Below, piece by piece: positions 25,499 to 34,811 of a stretch of 64,000 bases of DNA; positions within the stretch are counted from its first letter, which is position 1; every line of letters starts with the position of its first letter. Both the position numbers and the translations under genes were made by a program. The DNA is from Prevotellaceae bacterium KH2P17. GTDB lineage: Bacteria > Bacteroidota > Bacteroidia > Bacteroidales > Bacteroidaceae. The notes beneath the pieces are model-generated. The model had not been told where the DNA came from and searched no databases. It was given only the letters and a program-made list of their open reading frames with translations. The stretch lies in NCBI GenBank assembly GCA_900199655.1, contig FZRE01000009.1:62001-126000 (forward strand). Direction: 5' to 3'.

Positions 25499-25990
25499 AT
25501 GAAGAAATTTATGGTTTTGTGCGCAGGGTTCTGCGCAGCGTTAGTTTTAGCAAGTTGTGGTTCAAGTAAGGAGAGTGCTTACAAGAAAGCATACGAGAAG
25601 GCAAAGGCCCAGGAAACCACTCAGGTATCTGAGGAGCCGTCGGCTGATGCAGTGTCTGTTACTCCGATGGTTGAGCAGCCCGCCACCCAGACAACGGTGG
25701 TTGATAATGTGGATAACGCCACCTATCGTACCGAGGATGTTACCGTTGTAAACGGCAGCGGCCTCCAGCAGTTCAGCGTTGTGGTTGGTTCATTCTCTCT
25801 GAAGGCCAACGCCGAGGGTCTGCAGAACACGTTGAAGGCTTCGGGTCTTGACGCTCAGGTTGCTTACAACTCAGAACGCAACATGTATCGTGTCGTAGCT
25901 TCGACCTTTGCTGATAAGGGTGCAGCTGTTCAGAGCCGCAATCAGCTCCGGGCAACTTATCCTGATGCTTGGTTGCTCTACAAGAAGTAA
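25499..25990 (+). CDS. SPOR-domain lipoprotein
   Basis: A 163-residue lipoprotein. The signal MKKFMVLCAGFCAALVLASC ends in a clear lipobox (LASC), followed by a linker rich in Ala, Glu, Thr and Val. The C-terminal ~75 residues form a SPOR peptidoglycan-binding domain: QQFSVVVGSFSLKANAEGL, then NMYRVVASTFADKGAAVQ and a final DAWLLYKK strand. SPOR domains bind denuded glycan strands at the division site. ATG 25499 was chosen for the signal peptide. A GC-rich hairpin (GGGGCGGA/TCCGCCCC, 26015-26040) lies between it and the next gene but lacks a clear T run. Confidence 0.85.
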   Translation: MKKFMVLCAGFCAALVLASCGSSKESAYKKAYEKAKAQETTQVSEEPSADAVSVTPMVEQPATQTTVVDNVDNATYRTEDVTVVNGSGLQQFSVVVGSFSLKANAEGLQNTLKASGLDAQVAYNSERNMYRVVASTFADKGAAVQSRNQLRATYPDAWLLYKK

Positions 25991-26014
25991 GCAGCGCGCT
26001 TGTGGCTACAGGCC

Positions 26015-26040
26015 GGGGCGGAGTGAAACTCTTCCGCCCC
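26015..26040 (+). terminator. GC-rich hairpin after the SPOR lipoprotein gene
   Basis: GGGGCGGA (26015-26022) pairs with TCCGCCCC (26033-26040). There is no T run after it, so it may be a partial terminator or a processing signal. Confidence 0.4.
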
Positions 26041-26069
26041 CGAACCCCATGAGTTAGCTGCCCACACCC

Positions 26070-26483
26070 ATGCGAATACTTTCTATCGATTACGGTAAGA
26101 AACGTACGGGAATAGCAGTCACCGATCCATTGCAGCTCATAGCCAATGGATTGGCGACTGTTTCTACATCCCAGCTGTTCGACTTTCTGCGCGATTATGT
26201 AGGCCGTGAGCAGGTGGAGCGCATAGTCATCGGCAAGCCGATGCAGCCCAATGGCGCTCCCAGCGAGAACCTGCAGCGCGTAGAACAGTTTGTGAACAGA
26301 TGGCGCAAGGCCTGCCCCGCCATTCCCATTGAGTACTACGACGAGCGCTTTACGAGCGTGTTGGCTCACCGGGTGCTGCTGGACAGCGGGGTCAAGAAGA
26401 AGACCCGGCGCGAGAACAAGGGGCTGGTAGACGAGATAAGTGCCACCATCATCCTGCAGGACTGGATGTCGGCGCGCCGCTGA
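26070..26483 (+). CDS. ruvX: Putative Holliday junction resolvase (YqgF/RuvX family)
   Basis: A 137-residue protein of the RNase-H-like YqgF family, implicated in processing of the 16S rRNA 5' end and in Holliday-junction resolution. The first strand MRILSIDYGKKRTGIAVTD contains the catalytic Asp, followed by VIGKPMQPNG and the family's LDERFTS-like region (EYYDERFTSVLAH), and ends with the KGLVDEISATIILQDWM motif. Length and motif order are typical. The peptide deformylase gene follows after 90 bases. Confidence 0.92.
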   Translation: MRILSIDYGKKRTGIAVTDPLQLIANGLATVSTSQLFDFLRDYVGREQVERIVIGKPMQPNGAPSENLQRVEQFVNRWRKACPAIPIEYYDERFTSVLAHRVLLDSGVKKKTRRENKGLVDEISATIILQDWMSARR

Positions 26484-26573
26484 CGGCCGTCAGCCGCTTT
26501 TGTAGTGGCTACACCCGGCGCGGGCAGGTGGCGTGTTTCTGCGTTTCATAATTAAAAGAAAAAACTCAATTAG

Positions 26574-27137
26574 ATGATTTTACCAATTTACGTTTACGGT
26601 CAGCCTGTTCTCCGCAAGGTAGCTCAGGACATCCCGACCGATTATCCCGGCTTGAAAGAACTTATCGACGACATGTTCGAAACGCTCACTAACAGCGAGG
26701 GCGTTGGACTTGCCGCGCCCCAGATAGGCAAGTCCATCCGCTTGGTGGTGATGGACCTTGACGTGCTGAAGGACGATTTTCCCGAGTATGCAGGCTTCCG
26801 TCATGTCTTCATCAACGCCCATATTATAGAGGCCGACGAGAACAGTCCCGCCGAAACTCTGGAGGAGGGATGCCTCTCCATACCCGGTTTGCACGAGAAC
26901 GTAACCCGCCCCACGCGCATCCATGTGCAGTATCTGGACGAGAACCTGCAGCCTCACGACGAGTGGGTGGAGGGCTATCTGGCCCGCGTCATGCAGCATG
27001 AGTTCGACCATCTGGACGGAGTAATGTACGTGGACCGCGTTTCGCCGCTCCGCAAGCAGCTCATCCGCAACAAGCTGCGCGCCCTTACGCAGGGCCGTTA
27101 CCAATGTGCTTACCGCACTAAACCGCTCCGCAAGTAA
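26574..27137 (+). CDS. def: Peptide deformylase
   Basis: A 187-residue metalloenzyme removing the N-formyl group from nascent proteins. The three conserved motifs are present: GVGLAAPQIG, EEGCLSIPG (Cys ligand) and QHEFDHLDG (His-Glu-x-x-His). The length and pattern are those of type I enzymes. Followed by a TPR-protein gene 68 bases downstream; ruvX, def and the TPR gene appear to form one unit. Confidence 0.95.
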   Translation: MILPIYVYGQPVLRKVAQDIPTDYPGLKELIDDMFETLTNSEGVGLAAPQIGKSIRLVVMDLDVLKDDFPEYAGFRHVFINAHIIEADENSPAETLEEGCLSIPGLHENVTRPTRIHVQYLDENLQPHDEWVEGYLARVMQHEFDHLDGVMYVDRVSPLRKQLIRNKLRALTQGRYQCAYRTKPLRK

Positions 27138-27205
27138 CATTCGCCCCATCGTTTAAGCCTCGCCAAGTCTCCCTCAAGGGATGCTGTCTGAACTGATTTC
27201 ATGTG

Positions 27206-29233
27206 ATGAAATACCGTTATCTGAAAATAGACATGCTGTACATTCCTTCTTTACGGGAGGTTTGGCGAGGCTTTCTTTTCTCCTTTTTCTTTCTCCTTCT
27301 TCCTTTTTCGGCCTCGGCGCAGTACAATGTAGACAAGCTGCTCACCAACGGCGAGGTGGCTCTGCACTACGAGGACTACGTGCTCTCCATACAGTATTTC
27401 AACCGGGCCATCGCCCTCAAGCCCTATCTTTACGAACCCTGGCAGTACCGGGGCGTAGCGAAATTTTATCTCGACGACTTCGTGGGCGCCGAGAGTGATG
27501 CCACGGAGGCCATCCGGCTCAATCCTTACATCGACGCACTCTACGACTTACGGGCCATTTCCCGCATCCGCCAGAAGAAGTTCTCCGATGCCATTGCCGA
27601 CTATACGGCGGCCATCGGGCTCAACCCTGCCAGTCAGAACTTCTGGTTCAACCGTGCCATCTGCCGCATGAACGTGAAGGACTACAAGCAGGCTCACCTG
27701 GATGTAGACACCATTGTGAAGCGTTGGTCGAAGTTCTCGAATGCCTATTCGCTCAACGCCGAAATCTATCTGCAGGAGAAGGACACCACGATGGCGGCCC
27801 GATGGCTGGACAAGAGCCTGGCGCTTGACCCCTATGACGGCGATGCCTGGACAACGCGAGCCTACATCAGTCTGGCCCGCCGCCAGTGGAAAGATGCCGA
27901 CGCGTTCCTGAGCAAGGCCATTCATCTAAAGCCCAAGCAGGCCGGCAACTACGTGAACCGGGCGCTGGCACGCTACAACATGAACAACCTGCGCGGCGCC
28001 ATGGCCGATTACGACGCGGCCATAGACTTCGATCCCAACAACTTCCTGGCCCACTACAACCGCGGACAGCTACGCATGCAGCTCGGCGACGATAACCGCG
28101 CCATCGCCGATTTCGACTTTATCATCCGCCTGGAGCCGCAGAACTTCATGGCCATCTTTAACCGCGCGCTGCTCCATGACCGCACGGGAAACCTGCGGGC
28201 GGCCATCCGCGACTACACCACAGTTATCAACCAGTTTCCCAACTTCTGGACCGGACTGTCCTACCGGGCCAGTTGCTACCGCCGGCTCGGCATGACCGCC
28301 AACGCCGAACTCGACGAGTTCCGCATCTTCAAGGCACAAATGAACAAGCATCTGGGCATCCAGCCGCGCTGGAGTAAGAACAAACGCAAGCAAATACGCA
28401 AGCGGAGCGAGATAGATCTCGATAAGTACAACGAGCTGGTAGTGGAGGACAACAACGAGGTTGAGCACGAGTACAAGAGCGAATATCGCGGACGAGTGCA
28501 GAACCGGAGCGTAGACGTGGCCTTCATGCCCATGTACACGCTCTCTTACTCCAAGTATAGCAACGGCGTGGAGAGCTACCAGGCCTTTGATGCCGAGGTT
28601 GAATCGTTCAACAAGGACGCCCATCCGGCCCATCGCCTGTACGTGAACTGCAACCCGCAACAACTCTCCGAGAGCGCCTCGAAGGTGTATTTCGCCCTCA
28701 TTGACAGCCTCTCCGCCCATATTGACGCCGCCCATGCGGTGGGTCAAACAGCCCGTTACCTGCTGCAAAGGGCCGTGGCCTACAGCGTGGTGCAGAACTA
28801 CGACGCCGCCATCAACGACCTCACCACCTACCTGCAGATAGACAGCACGCTCTCAATGGCCTACTGGCAGCGGGCCGTCTGCCAGAGCGTGATGAACGAG
28901 TACAATGCCTCGCGCGGCACGGATACGCGCCTCAAGGCGGCCAGTGCCAAGTTCGATTTAGACAAGGCCATCGCACTCAACCCCCGTAACGCCTACACCT
29001 ATTATAACAGGGGCAACCTCCATGCTGCCGACAAGCAGTACTCGCTCGCCACGGACGACTATACCAAGGCCCTTGCCCTTGATGCCAACCTGGCCGAGGC
29101 GTACTATAACCGCGGTCTGGCGCGTATCTACAGCGGCAACAAGGCAGAGGGAATACGCGACCTGAGCCGTGCAGGAGAGCTCGGAATCTACAGCGCCTAC
29201 AGCGTCATCAAGCATTTTGCGGCCGATAAATAG
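27206..29233 (+). CDS. Exported tetratricopeptide-repeat protein
   Basis: A 675-residue protein made mainly of TPR units. A long signal-like start ends with FLLLPFSASAQ near residue 38. About nine TPR units cover residues 40-370 (for example YFNRAIALKPYLYEPWQYRG and NRALARYNMNNLRGAMADYD). A basic and charged insert, with KNKRKQIRKRSEIDLDKY and NNEVEHEYKSEYRGRVQ, follows at about residues 385-440, then a second TPR block to the C-terminus. The role is likely protein-protein scaffolding in the periplasm or envelope. GTG 27203 and ATG 27206 and 27233 are possible starts; 27206 keeps the basic n-region of the signal. Confidence 0.75.
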   Translation: MKYRYLKIDMLYIPSLREVWRGFLFSFFFLLLPFSASAQYNVDKLLTNGEVALHYEDYVLSIQYFNRAIALKPYLYEPWQYRGVAKFYLDDFVGAESDATEAIRLNPYIDALYDLRAISRIRQKKFSDAIADYTAAIGLNPASQNFWFNRAICRMNVKDYKQAHLDVDTIVKRWSKFSNAYSLNAEIYLQEKDTTMAARWLDKSLALDPYDGDAWTTRAYISLARRQWKDADAFLSKAIHLKPKQAGNYVNRALARYNMNNLRGAMADYDAAIDFDPNNFLAHYNRGQLRMQLGDDNRAIADFDFIIRLEPQNFMAIFNRALLHDRTGNLRAAIRDYTTVINQFPNFWTGLSYRASCYRRLGMTANAELDEFRIFKAQMNKHLGIQPRWSKNKRKQIRKRSEIDLDKYNELVVEDNNEVEHEYKSEYRGRVQNRSVDVAFMPMYTLSYSKYSNGVESYQAFDAEVESFNKDAHPAHRLYVNCNPQQLSESASKVYFALIDSLSAHIDAAHAVGQTARYLLQRAVAYSVVQNYDAAINDLTTYLQIDSTLSMAYWQRAVCQSVMNEYNASRGTDTRLKAASAKFDLDKAIALNPRNAYTYYNRGNLHAADKQYSLATDDYTKALALDANLAEAYYNRGLARIYSGNKAEGIRDLSRAGELGIYSAYSVIKHFAADK

Positions 29234-29375
29234 TTATTTTCTCGGTCTGCAATTGCATTCTCCGTTGCCGGCCACAGCCTCATCCCGGCTTGTATCTTGG
29301 CTTATTTCCACATTCATTTTGTGCTGACGTAGGTTCGGTTTCACATCCTTCAGCATCCCTGAAGCTATGCTTCGC

Positions 29376-29445
29376 GAACTTTCGACAAGTGTCGCACGAT
29401 TGTGTGACACTTGTCAAATGATCGTGCGACACTTGTCGAAAGTTC
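29376..29445. repeat. Long inverted repeat, family A copy 2
   Basis: Perfect 25-base arms (29376-29400 and 29421-29445) with GAACTTTCGACAAGTGTCG, around a 20-base centre TGTGTGACACTTGTCAAATG. That centre is nearly the reverse complement of the copy 1 centre, so the two copies are in opposite orientation. It is the first part of a composite with the family B element at 29565-29715. Confidence 0.8.
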
Positions 29446-29564
29446 CCGCTCCTTATCTTCAACACCGCCGGAGCAAGTTTTTTACGCCCTTCATAATGCC
29501 GTTTTTTATCTCCATTTGCTGTAGGTCTTTGCCTTGCAGCTTGTTAGTTACCTTGTTCCTCTGA

Positions 29565-29715
29565 TTTATCATCCCCTCCTAACCTCCCCTTTCTAAGGGG
29601 AGGAACTGGTTAGCCCTACAGCTTGTAATGGGAACAAAAAGGGAGCTAAGTATTAGCTGAAGAACTAATTGGTATCCTCCCCTTGGAAAGGGGAGGCGGG
29701 GGAGGGGATGATAAA
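29565..29715. repeat. MITE-like element, family B copy 1
   Basis: About 150 bases bounded by imperfect inverted ends: TTTATCATCCCCTCC...CCTCCCCTTTCTAAGG on the left and CCTTGGAAAGGGGAGG...GGAGGGGATGATAAA on the right. The interior has CTACAGCTTGTAATGGGAAC and AGGGAGCTAAGTATT, which recur reverse-complemented at 40008-40133. No open frame is present. The intergenic region 29234-29928 otherwise holds family A copy 2 and no gene. Confidence 0.75.
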
Positions 29716-29829
29716 CGGTCAGCGTGCCACAAAAACATCGCCTTTAGCTGCATTCGGTTTTCTTTCCGGAAAAGAAAAAAGGTGCTTTCTGCTTGCGAAG
29801 AGAGCTTCTGTAAAATACCCGGTTCATTA

Positions 29830-29861
29830 TTTGGAGCTAACGGAAGTTTTGCCTATATTTG
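29830..29861 (+). promoter_or_regulatory. Promoter of the overlapping unknown gene pair
   Basis: TTTG at 29830-29833, a 20-base spacer and TATATTTG at 29854-29861. Leader length to the first ATG is about 60 bases. Confidence 0.6.
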
Positions 29862-29928
29862 CCTGCCGATGGCACTTTCCCGCTACGAATGCAGGCTGTG
29901 CCGTCAGCAAACCTAAATACATGATGGC

Positions 29929-30120
29929 ATGAGGCACCCTTATCAGCAATATGAAAACACTCCGGCATGGGAAAAAGTGAAGCGGATAATCCTCGACTTG
30001 GAGGCAAACAACGATATCGAATTGCTCACCCCAGTAGAATATGTGGTGGGATATCTGTGCCGGGAGATGGCCCCTTGGCTCACGGAAAAGACACCGCAAG
30101 AAGATGAAAATAACAGATGA
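29929..30120 (+). CDS. Short conserved-looking protein, first of an unknown pair
   Basis: A 63-residue protein: MRHPYQQYENTPAWEKVKRI followed by acidic and aromatic helices, and TPVEYVVGYLCREM near the end. The pattern 'PYxQYExTPxW...EYxVGYLC' is, from memory, that of small Bacteroidales proteins with unknown role. No signal peptide or membrane helix. Its last 17 bases overlap the start of the next gene in another frame, so the two are translationally coupled. Confidence 0.6.
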   Translation: MRHPYQQYENTPAWEKVKRIILDLEANNDIELLTPVEYVVGYLCREMAPWLTEKTPQEDENNR

Positions 30121-30709
30121 GTTCAGTCAACTGGCCTTTTCGGTATTCCAGGTAGAGACGCTTGCCGCTGTAAAAGATGCGGTGAGAGACATTTTCTGTG
30201 CTGATTTTGGAGGCGGAACAGCCACGTTCTCCGACCGTGCTTTCAGCATCAGAGAGTTTTGCCATCCCCATGTTGGGGGTGCTCACGACGACGTATTCTG
30301 CTGCTGGCAGACCCTGCAATATCCTGACAAGGTGTTTTTCGTTTCCAATTCGGCCGACGGTCGGCAGACCCTTTGCCGTGTGCTACACCTCAGGCTCAAG
30401 TGTCCGTACTTGCAATGCAGTCTCTCCGGTGGCGCCGACTACCCGTTCTGCTCGTTCCACTACACGTCCGCAGATGGGGCAGAGCGGGATGTCTTGGCCT
30501 ACAAAGACCCGCAGTGGACCTTTTATGACAGAGGAACGCCGCTGCCGATAGAGGATGTGAGCCTGTACAAAAGCCGCAGGATAAGAGACCGCTTGAACAA
30601 TGACGTCATTCTGTTGTACTTAGAAAGGCTCGGCATCAAGTTCGAGTTGATGGACAAAGATGTGTCAGGGCACTTTATATGTGTACGGCAGCAGAAGCTG
30701 TTGCCATAA
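30104..30709 (+). CDS. Unknown protein, second of the pair
   Basis: A 201-residue protein, no family recognised. It begins MKITDEFSQLAFSVFQVETL and has a mixed alpha/beta pattern, aromatic and histidine/cysteine residues (FCHPHVGGAHDDVFCCW, LKCPYLQCSL, FCSFHYTSADGAE) and a C-terminal EDVSLYKSRRIRDRLNNDVILLYLERLGIKF. No signal peptide. The overlap with the 63-residue gene and shared promoter suggest a two-component unit; an immunity protein or DNA-mimic would fit the size but is only a guess. The upstream ATG at 30041 is discarded because those codons run inside the previous gene. Confidence 0.6.
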   Translation: MKITDEFSQLAFSVFQVETLAAVKDAVRDIFCADFGGGTATFSDRAFSIREFCHPHVGGAHDDVFCCWQTLQYPDKVFFVSNSADGRQTLCRVLHLRLKCPYLQCSLSGGADYPFCSFHYTSADGAERDVLAYKDPQWTFYDRGTPLPIEDVSLYKSRRIRDRLNNDVILLYLERLGIKFELMDKDVSGHFICVRQQKLLP

Positions 30710-30818
30710 TTGTGTCGTGTCGCGAGCTGGCAGGCAACGGCCGGAGTGGCGGCACCGGCGCGGCTTGATTTTATGGAAAAAAGAAGCCCGTTTGTAGACG
30801 TAAGTCAAAAATAAGCCT

Positions 30819-30826
30819 TACCTTTG
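30819..30826 (+). promoter_or_regulatory. -7 box (TACCTTTG) of thrS
   Basis: TACCTTTG lies 30 bases upstream of the ATG at 30857. A TTTG is 24 bases before it, longer than the usual spacer. Confidence 0.5.
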
Positions 30827-30856
30827 CAGTCGATTAGATAAATAAACTAATTTGTT

Positions 30857-32809
30857 ATGGTTAAAATCACATTTCCAGACGGCTCTGTTCGTGAATACGA
30901 AGAGGGCGTAACTGGGTTACAAATCGCCGAGAGCATATCGCCGGCTCTCGCTCGCAGCGTTGTATGTTGCGGCCTCAATGGCGAAATAGTGGAACTCAAC
31001 CGACCCATCCATGCCGATGCCAAGTTCGCTCTCTACAAGTTCGAGGACGAGGAGGGCAAGCATACGTTCTGGCACACATCGGCCCATCTGCTGGCCGAAG
31101 CACTGCAGGAGCTCTATCCCGGCATTCAGTTCGGCTTCGGTCCCGCTATCGAGAACGGGTTCTTCTACGACGTGATGCCTGCCGAAGGGCAAAGTATCTC
31201 GGAGAATGACTTCCCAAAGATTGAGCAGAAAATGATGGAACTGGCCCGCAAGGACGAACCCGTGGTGCGCAGGGAGATAGCCAAGGCCGACGCGCTCAAG
31301 GAGTTCAAGGCCGACGGACAGGAGTACAAATGCGAGCATATAGACCAGGATTTGGAGGACGGAACCATCACCACCTATACTCAAGGCAACTTTACAGACC
31401 TCTGCCGCGGCCCTCACCTCATGTCGACCGGTCTCATCAAGGCCGTGAAGATTACGAGCGTGGCCGGTGCCTTCTGGCGCGGAGACGCCAAACGCGAGCA
31501 GATGACGCGCATCTACGGCATCACCTTCCCCAAGAAGAAGCTGCTCGACGAGTATCTCGTCATGCTGGAAGAGGCCAAGAAGCGCGACCATCGCAAGATT
31601 GGTAAGGAGATGGAACTCTTCATGTTCTCCGACCGCGTGGGCAAGGGTCTGCCTATCTGGCTGCCCAAGGGCACGCAGCTGCGCCTGCGCCTGCAGGACT
31701 TGCTGCGCAAACTCCTCAAGCCCTACAACTATCAGGAGGTAATAACGCCGGGCATAGGAGGTAAGAGTCTCTACGTTACTTCGGGTCACTACGCCCACTA
31801 CGGCAAAGATGCGTTCCAGCCCATCCACACCCCCGAGGAGGACGAGGAGTACATGCTCAAGCCCATGAACTGCCCTCACCACTGCGAAATCTACGCCCGC
31901 AAGCCGCGTTCCTACAAGGACCTGCCGCTGCGCATAGCCGAGTTCGGAACGGTGTTCCGCTACGAGAAGAGCGGCGAGCTGCACGGACTTACGCGTGTAC
32001 GCACCTTTACACAGGACGACGCCCACATCTTCGTGCGCCCCGAACAGGTGAAGGCAGAGTTTGAGAACGTGATAGACATCATCCAGAAGGTGTTCGGCGT
32101 CTTCGGTTTCGATAACTACGAAGCCCAGATTTCGCTGCGAGACCCGAAGGATACCGAGAAGTACATCGGTTCCGACGAGGTTTGGGAAGAGAGCGAGAAC
32201 GCTATTAAGGAAGCCTGCCAGGAGAAAGGTCTCAACGCCAGAGTTGAGATAGGCGAGGCTGCCTTCTACGGACCCAAGCTCGACTTCATGGTCAAGGACG
32301 CCATCGGCCGCCGCTGGCAGCTGGGCACCATACAGGTAGACTACAACCTGCCGGCACGCTTCAAGCTGGAATACACGGCCGAGGACAACTCCAAGCAGAC
32401 GCCCGTGATGATTCACCGGGCCCCCTTCGGCTCGCTCGAACGCTTCACGGCAGTGCTCATCGAGCATACGGCAGGCCACTTCCCCCTGTGGCTCGCACCC
32501 GACCAGGTGGCCATCCTGCCCATCTCCGAGAAGTATAACGACTATGCAGACGAGGTGAAGAAGTTCTTCGACAGCAAGGATGTGCGCTCTTATATCGATG
32601 ACCGCAACGAGAAGATAGGTCGCAAGATACGCGACAACGAGCTGCGCCGCGTGCCCTATATGGTTATAGTAGGCGAGAAGGAAGCAGCCGAAGGACTCGT
32701 TTCCATGCGCGTACAGGGCGGTGGCGAGCAGGCTACCATGCCCATGGCAGAGTTTGCCGGCCGCATCAACGATGAGGTTGCAAGCCAGCTGGTGGCAGCC
32801 GAGGCATAG
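30857..32809 (+). CDS. thrS: Threonine--tRNA ligase
   Basis: A 650-residue class II aminoacyl-tRNA synthetase. The order is an N-terminal TGS domain (residues 1-60, [17 protein letters not shown]), the editing domain with [11 protein letters not shown] (zinc-like HxxxH) and the [11 protein letters not shown] and GPHL elements, the catalytic core with [21 protein letters not shown] (cysteine ligand of the active-site zinc) and [13 protein letters not shown], and the anticodon-binding domain with [11 protein letters not shown]. Length is typical. Ends at the terminator at 32850-32890, so it is separately transcribed from infC. Confidence 0.96.
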   Translation: MVKITFPDGSVREYEEGVTGLQIAESISPALARSVVCCGLNGEIVELNRPIHADAKFALYKFEDEEGKHTFWHTSAHLLAEALQELYPGIQFGFGPAIENGFFYDVMPAEGQSISENDFPKIEQKMMELARKDEPVVRREIAKADALKEFKADGQEYKCEHIDQDLEDGTITTYTQGNFTDLCRGPHLMSTGLIKAVKITSVAGAFWRGDAKREQMTRIYGITFPKKKLLDEYLVMLEEAKKRDHRKIGKEMELFMFSDRVGKGLPIWLPKGTQLRLRLQDLLRKLLKPYNYQEVITPGIGGKSLYVTSGHYAHYGKDAFQPIHTPEEDEEYMLKPMNCPHHCEIYARKPRSYKDLPLRIAEFGTVFRYEKSGELHGLTRVRTFTQDDAHIFVRPEQVKAEFENVIDIIQKVFGVFGFDNYEAQISLRDPKDTEKYIGSDEVWEESENAIKEACQEKGLNARVEIGEAAFYGPKLDFMVKDAIGRRWQLGTIQVDYNLPARFKLEYTAEDNSKQTPVMIHRAPFGSLERFTAVLIEHTAGHFPLWLAPDQVAILPISEKYNDYADEVKKFFDSKDVRSYIDDRNEKIGRKIRDNELRRVPYMVIVGEKEAAEGLVSMRVQGGGEQATMPMAEFAGRINDEVASQLVAAEA

Positions 32810-32851
32810 GCGGGACAGTGATTTCTGTGTCCCGCTGCAGAACAAACAGCA

Positions 32852-32888
32852 GGTCTCATGGAACAACCAAGGTTCCGTGAGACCTGTT
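32852..32888 (+). terminator. Intrinsic terminator of thrS
   Basis: CAGGTCTCATGGAAC pairs with GTTCCGTGAGACCTG with one short loop and internal bulge, followed by a T-rich tract. Confidence 0.75.
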
Positions 32889-32913
32889 TCTGTTTAAAAT
32901 AACTCATTAAAAA

Positions 32914-32945
32914 TTTGGCTAATACACTTGAAATCGTTAACTTTG
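32914..32945 (+). promoter_or_regulatory. Promoter of infC-rpmI-rplT
   Basis: TTTG at 32914-32917, a 20-base spacer and TAACTTTG at 32938-32945. Confidence 0.65.
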
Positions 32946-32982
32946 CAGCCGTTTAGCAAAGTAGACAACATAATATAGTTGA

Positions 32983-33699
32983 ATGAAGAATGACAGAATG
33001 AAAGACCAGTACCGCGTGAATAATCAAATTCGCGTCAGGGAAGTGCGTTTAGTGGGTGACGAAGGCTCGGAGGTTGTTCCTACCCGTCAGGCATTGGATA
33101 TGGCCCGTCAGCAGGGTGTAGACCTTGTGGAGATTTCGCCCAATGCACAGCCGCCTGTATGTCGTCTCATTGACTATAGCAAGTTCCTTTACCAGCAGAA
33201 GAAGCGTCAAAAGGAAATGAAGCAGAAGCAGGTGAAGGTAGAAGTGAAGGAGATACGTTTCGGACCGCAGACCGATGAGCACGACTACCAGTTCAAGCTC
33301 AAGCATGCGCAGGAGTTCCTCACCGAGGGCAACAAGGTGCGTGCGTACGTTTTCTTCCGCGGACGCTCCATTCTGTTCAAGGAACAGGGCGAAGTCTTGC
33401 TCCTGCGTTTTGCCAATGACCTCGAAGAGTACGGAAAGGTAGAACAGCTGCCGAAGCTCGAAGGCAAGAAGATGTTTCTCTACCTGGCCCCCAAGAAGAT
33501 TGGAGTAACCAAGAAGAGCCAGCAGAAGCGTGACCGCGAAGCCGAAGAGGCAGAAAACAAAGAAGCTGTCGAGAAGGCCAAGAACGCCGAAACGGAGCAG
33601 AACACCGATGAACAGCAGGCCGACAGCCTGCCACTGAGTGGCGGCATCTTCGACAATGCCAAGAACGGCGCTGAAGCTCTCAGGAAACTTAAAGATTGA
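32983..33699 (+). CDS. infC: Translation initiation factor IF-3
   Basis: A 238-residue factor that binds the 30S subunit, keeps it apart from 50S and checks start codons. The N-domain has [20 protein letters not shown] and [27 protein letters not shown], then a lysine-rich linker, and the C-domain [24 protein letters not shown]. It has a longer C-terminal tail than E. coli IF-3 (residues ~190-238, rich in charged residues), as often in Bacteroidetes. It starts with ATG, whereas E. coli infC uses the rare ATT, so its start-codon autoregulation would be absent. The standard infC-rpmI-rplT operon order follows. Confidence 0.96.
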   Translation: MKNDRMKDQYRVNNQIRVREVRLVGDEGSEVVPTRQALDMARQQGVDLVEISPNAQPPVCRLIDYSKFLYQQKKRQKEMKQKQVKVEVKEIRFGPQTDEHDYQFKLKHAQEFLTEGNKVRAYVFFRGRSILFKEQGEVLLLRFANDLEEYGKVEQLPKLEGKKMFLYLAPKKIGVTKKSQQKRDREAEEAENKEAVEKAKNAETEQNTDEQQADSLPLSGGIFDNAKNGAEALRKLKD

Positions 33700-33769
33700 A
33701 AACAGTGCGTAACGCCCGGTATATGCGTTGCCACGATATAGTAAAAACAACAATTAAAAAAACAAAAAA

Positions 33770-33967
33770 ATGCCAAAGGTAAAGACAAACTCCGGTGCGA
33801 AGAAGAGATTCCGTTTCACCGGTACCGGTAAGATTAAGAGAAATCATGCTTACCACAGTCACATTCTGACTAAGAAGACAAAGAAGCAGAAGAGAAATCT
33901 GGTACACTCTACACTTGTAGACTCAAGCAACTTGAAACAGGTACGCGACCTGCTCCGCCTGCGTTAA
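33770..33967 (+). CDS. rpmI: 50S ribosomal protein L35
   Basis: A 65-residue basic protein: [20 protein letters not shown], then [19 protein letters not shown]. It is the standard L35 pattern and length. It lies between infC and rplT, 70 bases after the former and 38 before the latter. Confidence 0.97.
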   Translation: MPKVKTNSGAKKRFRFTGTGKIKRNHAYHSHILTKKTKKQKRNLVHSTLVDSSNLKQVRDLLRLR

Positions 33968-34005
33968 ATCATTTTTAGTCGAATTAATTAAAGGAAAAGA
34001 AAACT

Positions 34006-34350
34006 ATGCCAAGATCAGTAAATCACGTTGCTTCAAAAGCAAGGAGAACCAGAATTCTGAAGCTCACAAAGGGTTACTATGGAGCTCGCAAGAATGTTTG
34101 GACGGTAGCAAAGAATACATGGGAGAAGGGTCTTACGTACGCTTACCGCGACCGTCGTAACAAGAAACGCAACTTCCGCGCACTGTGGATACAGCGTATC
34201 AACGCCGCTGCACGTCTGCAGGACATGAGTTACAGCCAGCTGATGGGTGCCCTGCACAAGGCAGGTATCGAGATTAACCGCAAGGTTCTTGCCGACCTTG
34301 CCGTCAATAACCCCGAGGCTTTCAAGGCCATCGTAGACAAAGTGAAGTAA
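34006..34350 (+). CDS. rplT: 50S ribosomal protein L20
   Basis: A 114-residue basic protein that binds 23S rRNA early in 50S assembly: [35 protein letters not shown] and [21 protein letters not shown]. The strict order and length are those of L20. In many bacteria L20 represses its operon; no leader structure could be shown here. Last gene before the terminator at 34424-34458. Confidence 0.97.
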   Translation: MPRSVNHVASKARRTRILKLTKGYYGARKNVWTVAKNTWEKGLTYAYRDRRNKKRNFRALWIQRINAAARLQDMSYSQLMGALHKAGIEINRKVLADLAVNNPEAFKAIVDKVK

Positions 34351-34423
34351 ATAAAGCCCCTTGCGCAGTGCTTCTCATAAGGAGCAGCCACAGGGTTTTA
34401 AACCTTACAATAAGTAAAAAGAA

Positions 34424-34458
34424 GAGGACTGTCGCTCGATTGCGGCAGTCCTCTTTTG
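34424..34458 (+). terminator. Intrinsic terminator after rplT
   Basis: GAGGACTG...CAGTCCTC stem with a short loop (about 34424-34453) followed by TTTT. It lies 74 bases after the rplT stop. Confidence 0.7.
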
Positions 34459-34517
34459 TTATTTGCCCGTTCCGGGCTTCTGCATAGTGCTTTTAGGCAG
34501 TCCAGCCGATAGCCGGC

Positions 34518-34592
34518 GGAAAGTTTCGACACTTGTCGCATCATCGTGTGACAAGTGTCGAATTCATGTGCGACAAGTGTCGAAAGTTCCCG
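34518..34592. repeat. Inverted repeat, family A copy 3
   Basis: Imperfect arms GAAAGTTTCGACACTTGTCG and CGACAAGTGTCGAAAG around a centre with GTGACAAGTGTCG. It is followed by GAAGCATAGCTTC at 34591-34603. The gap 34459-34811 otherwise contains nothing that looks like a gene. Confidence 0.75.
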
Positions 34593-34811
34593 AAGCATAG
34601 CTTCAAGGCGGCGATGGGGCAGATTTGAGCATCCTGACAGGCTGAATGCAGAAAGGTTTTCGGCTCATTTTTTAATTGGTCAAGACGATTTTTCGTTCCC
34701 GTTCTCTTGCGTCCTGCTTGTTTTTTCGCTATTTTTGGTGCCGGAAACAGAGGCGGTATCGCATACTACAGTTGTGGTACAGCGGAGATGCCGGATATAA
34801 ATATTATCGGT

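Noticed and set aside
30917..32866. 649-codon open frame antisense to thrS
   Set aside because: thrS is certain by homology; the antisense frame has no domain or promoter.
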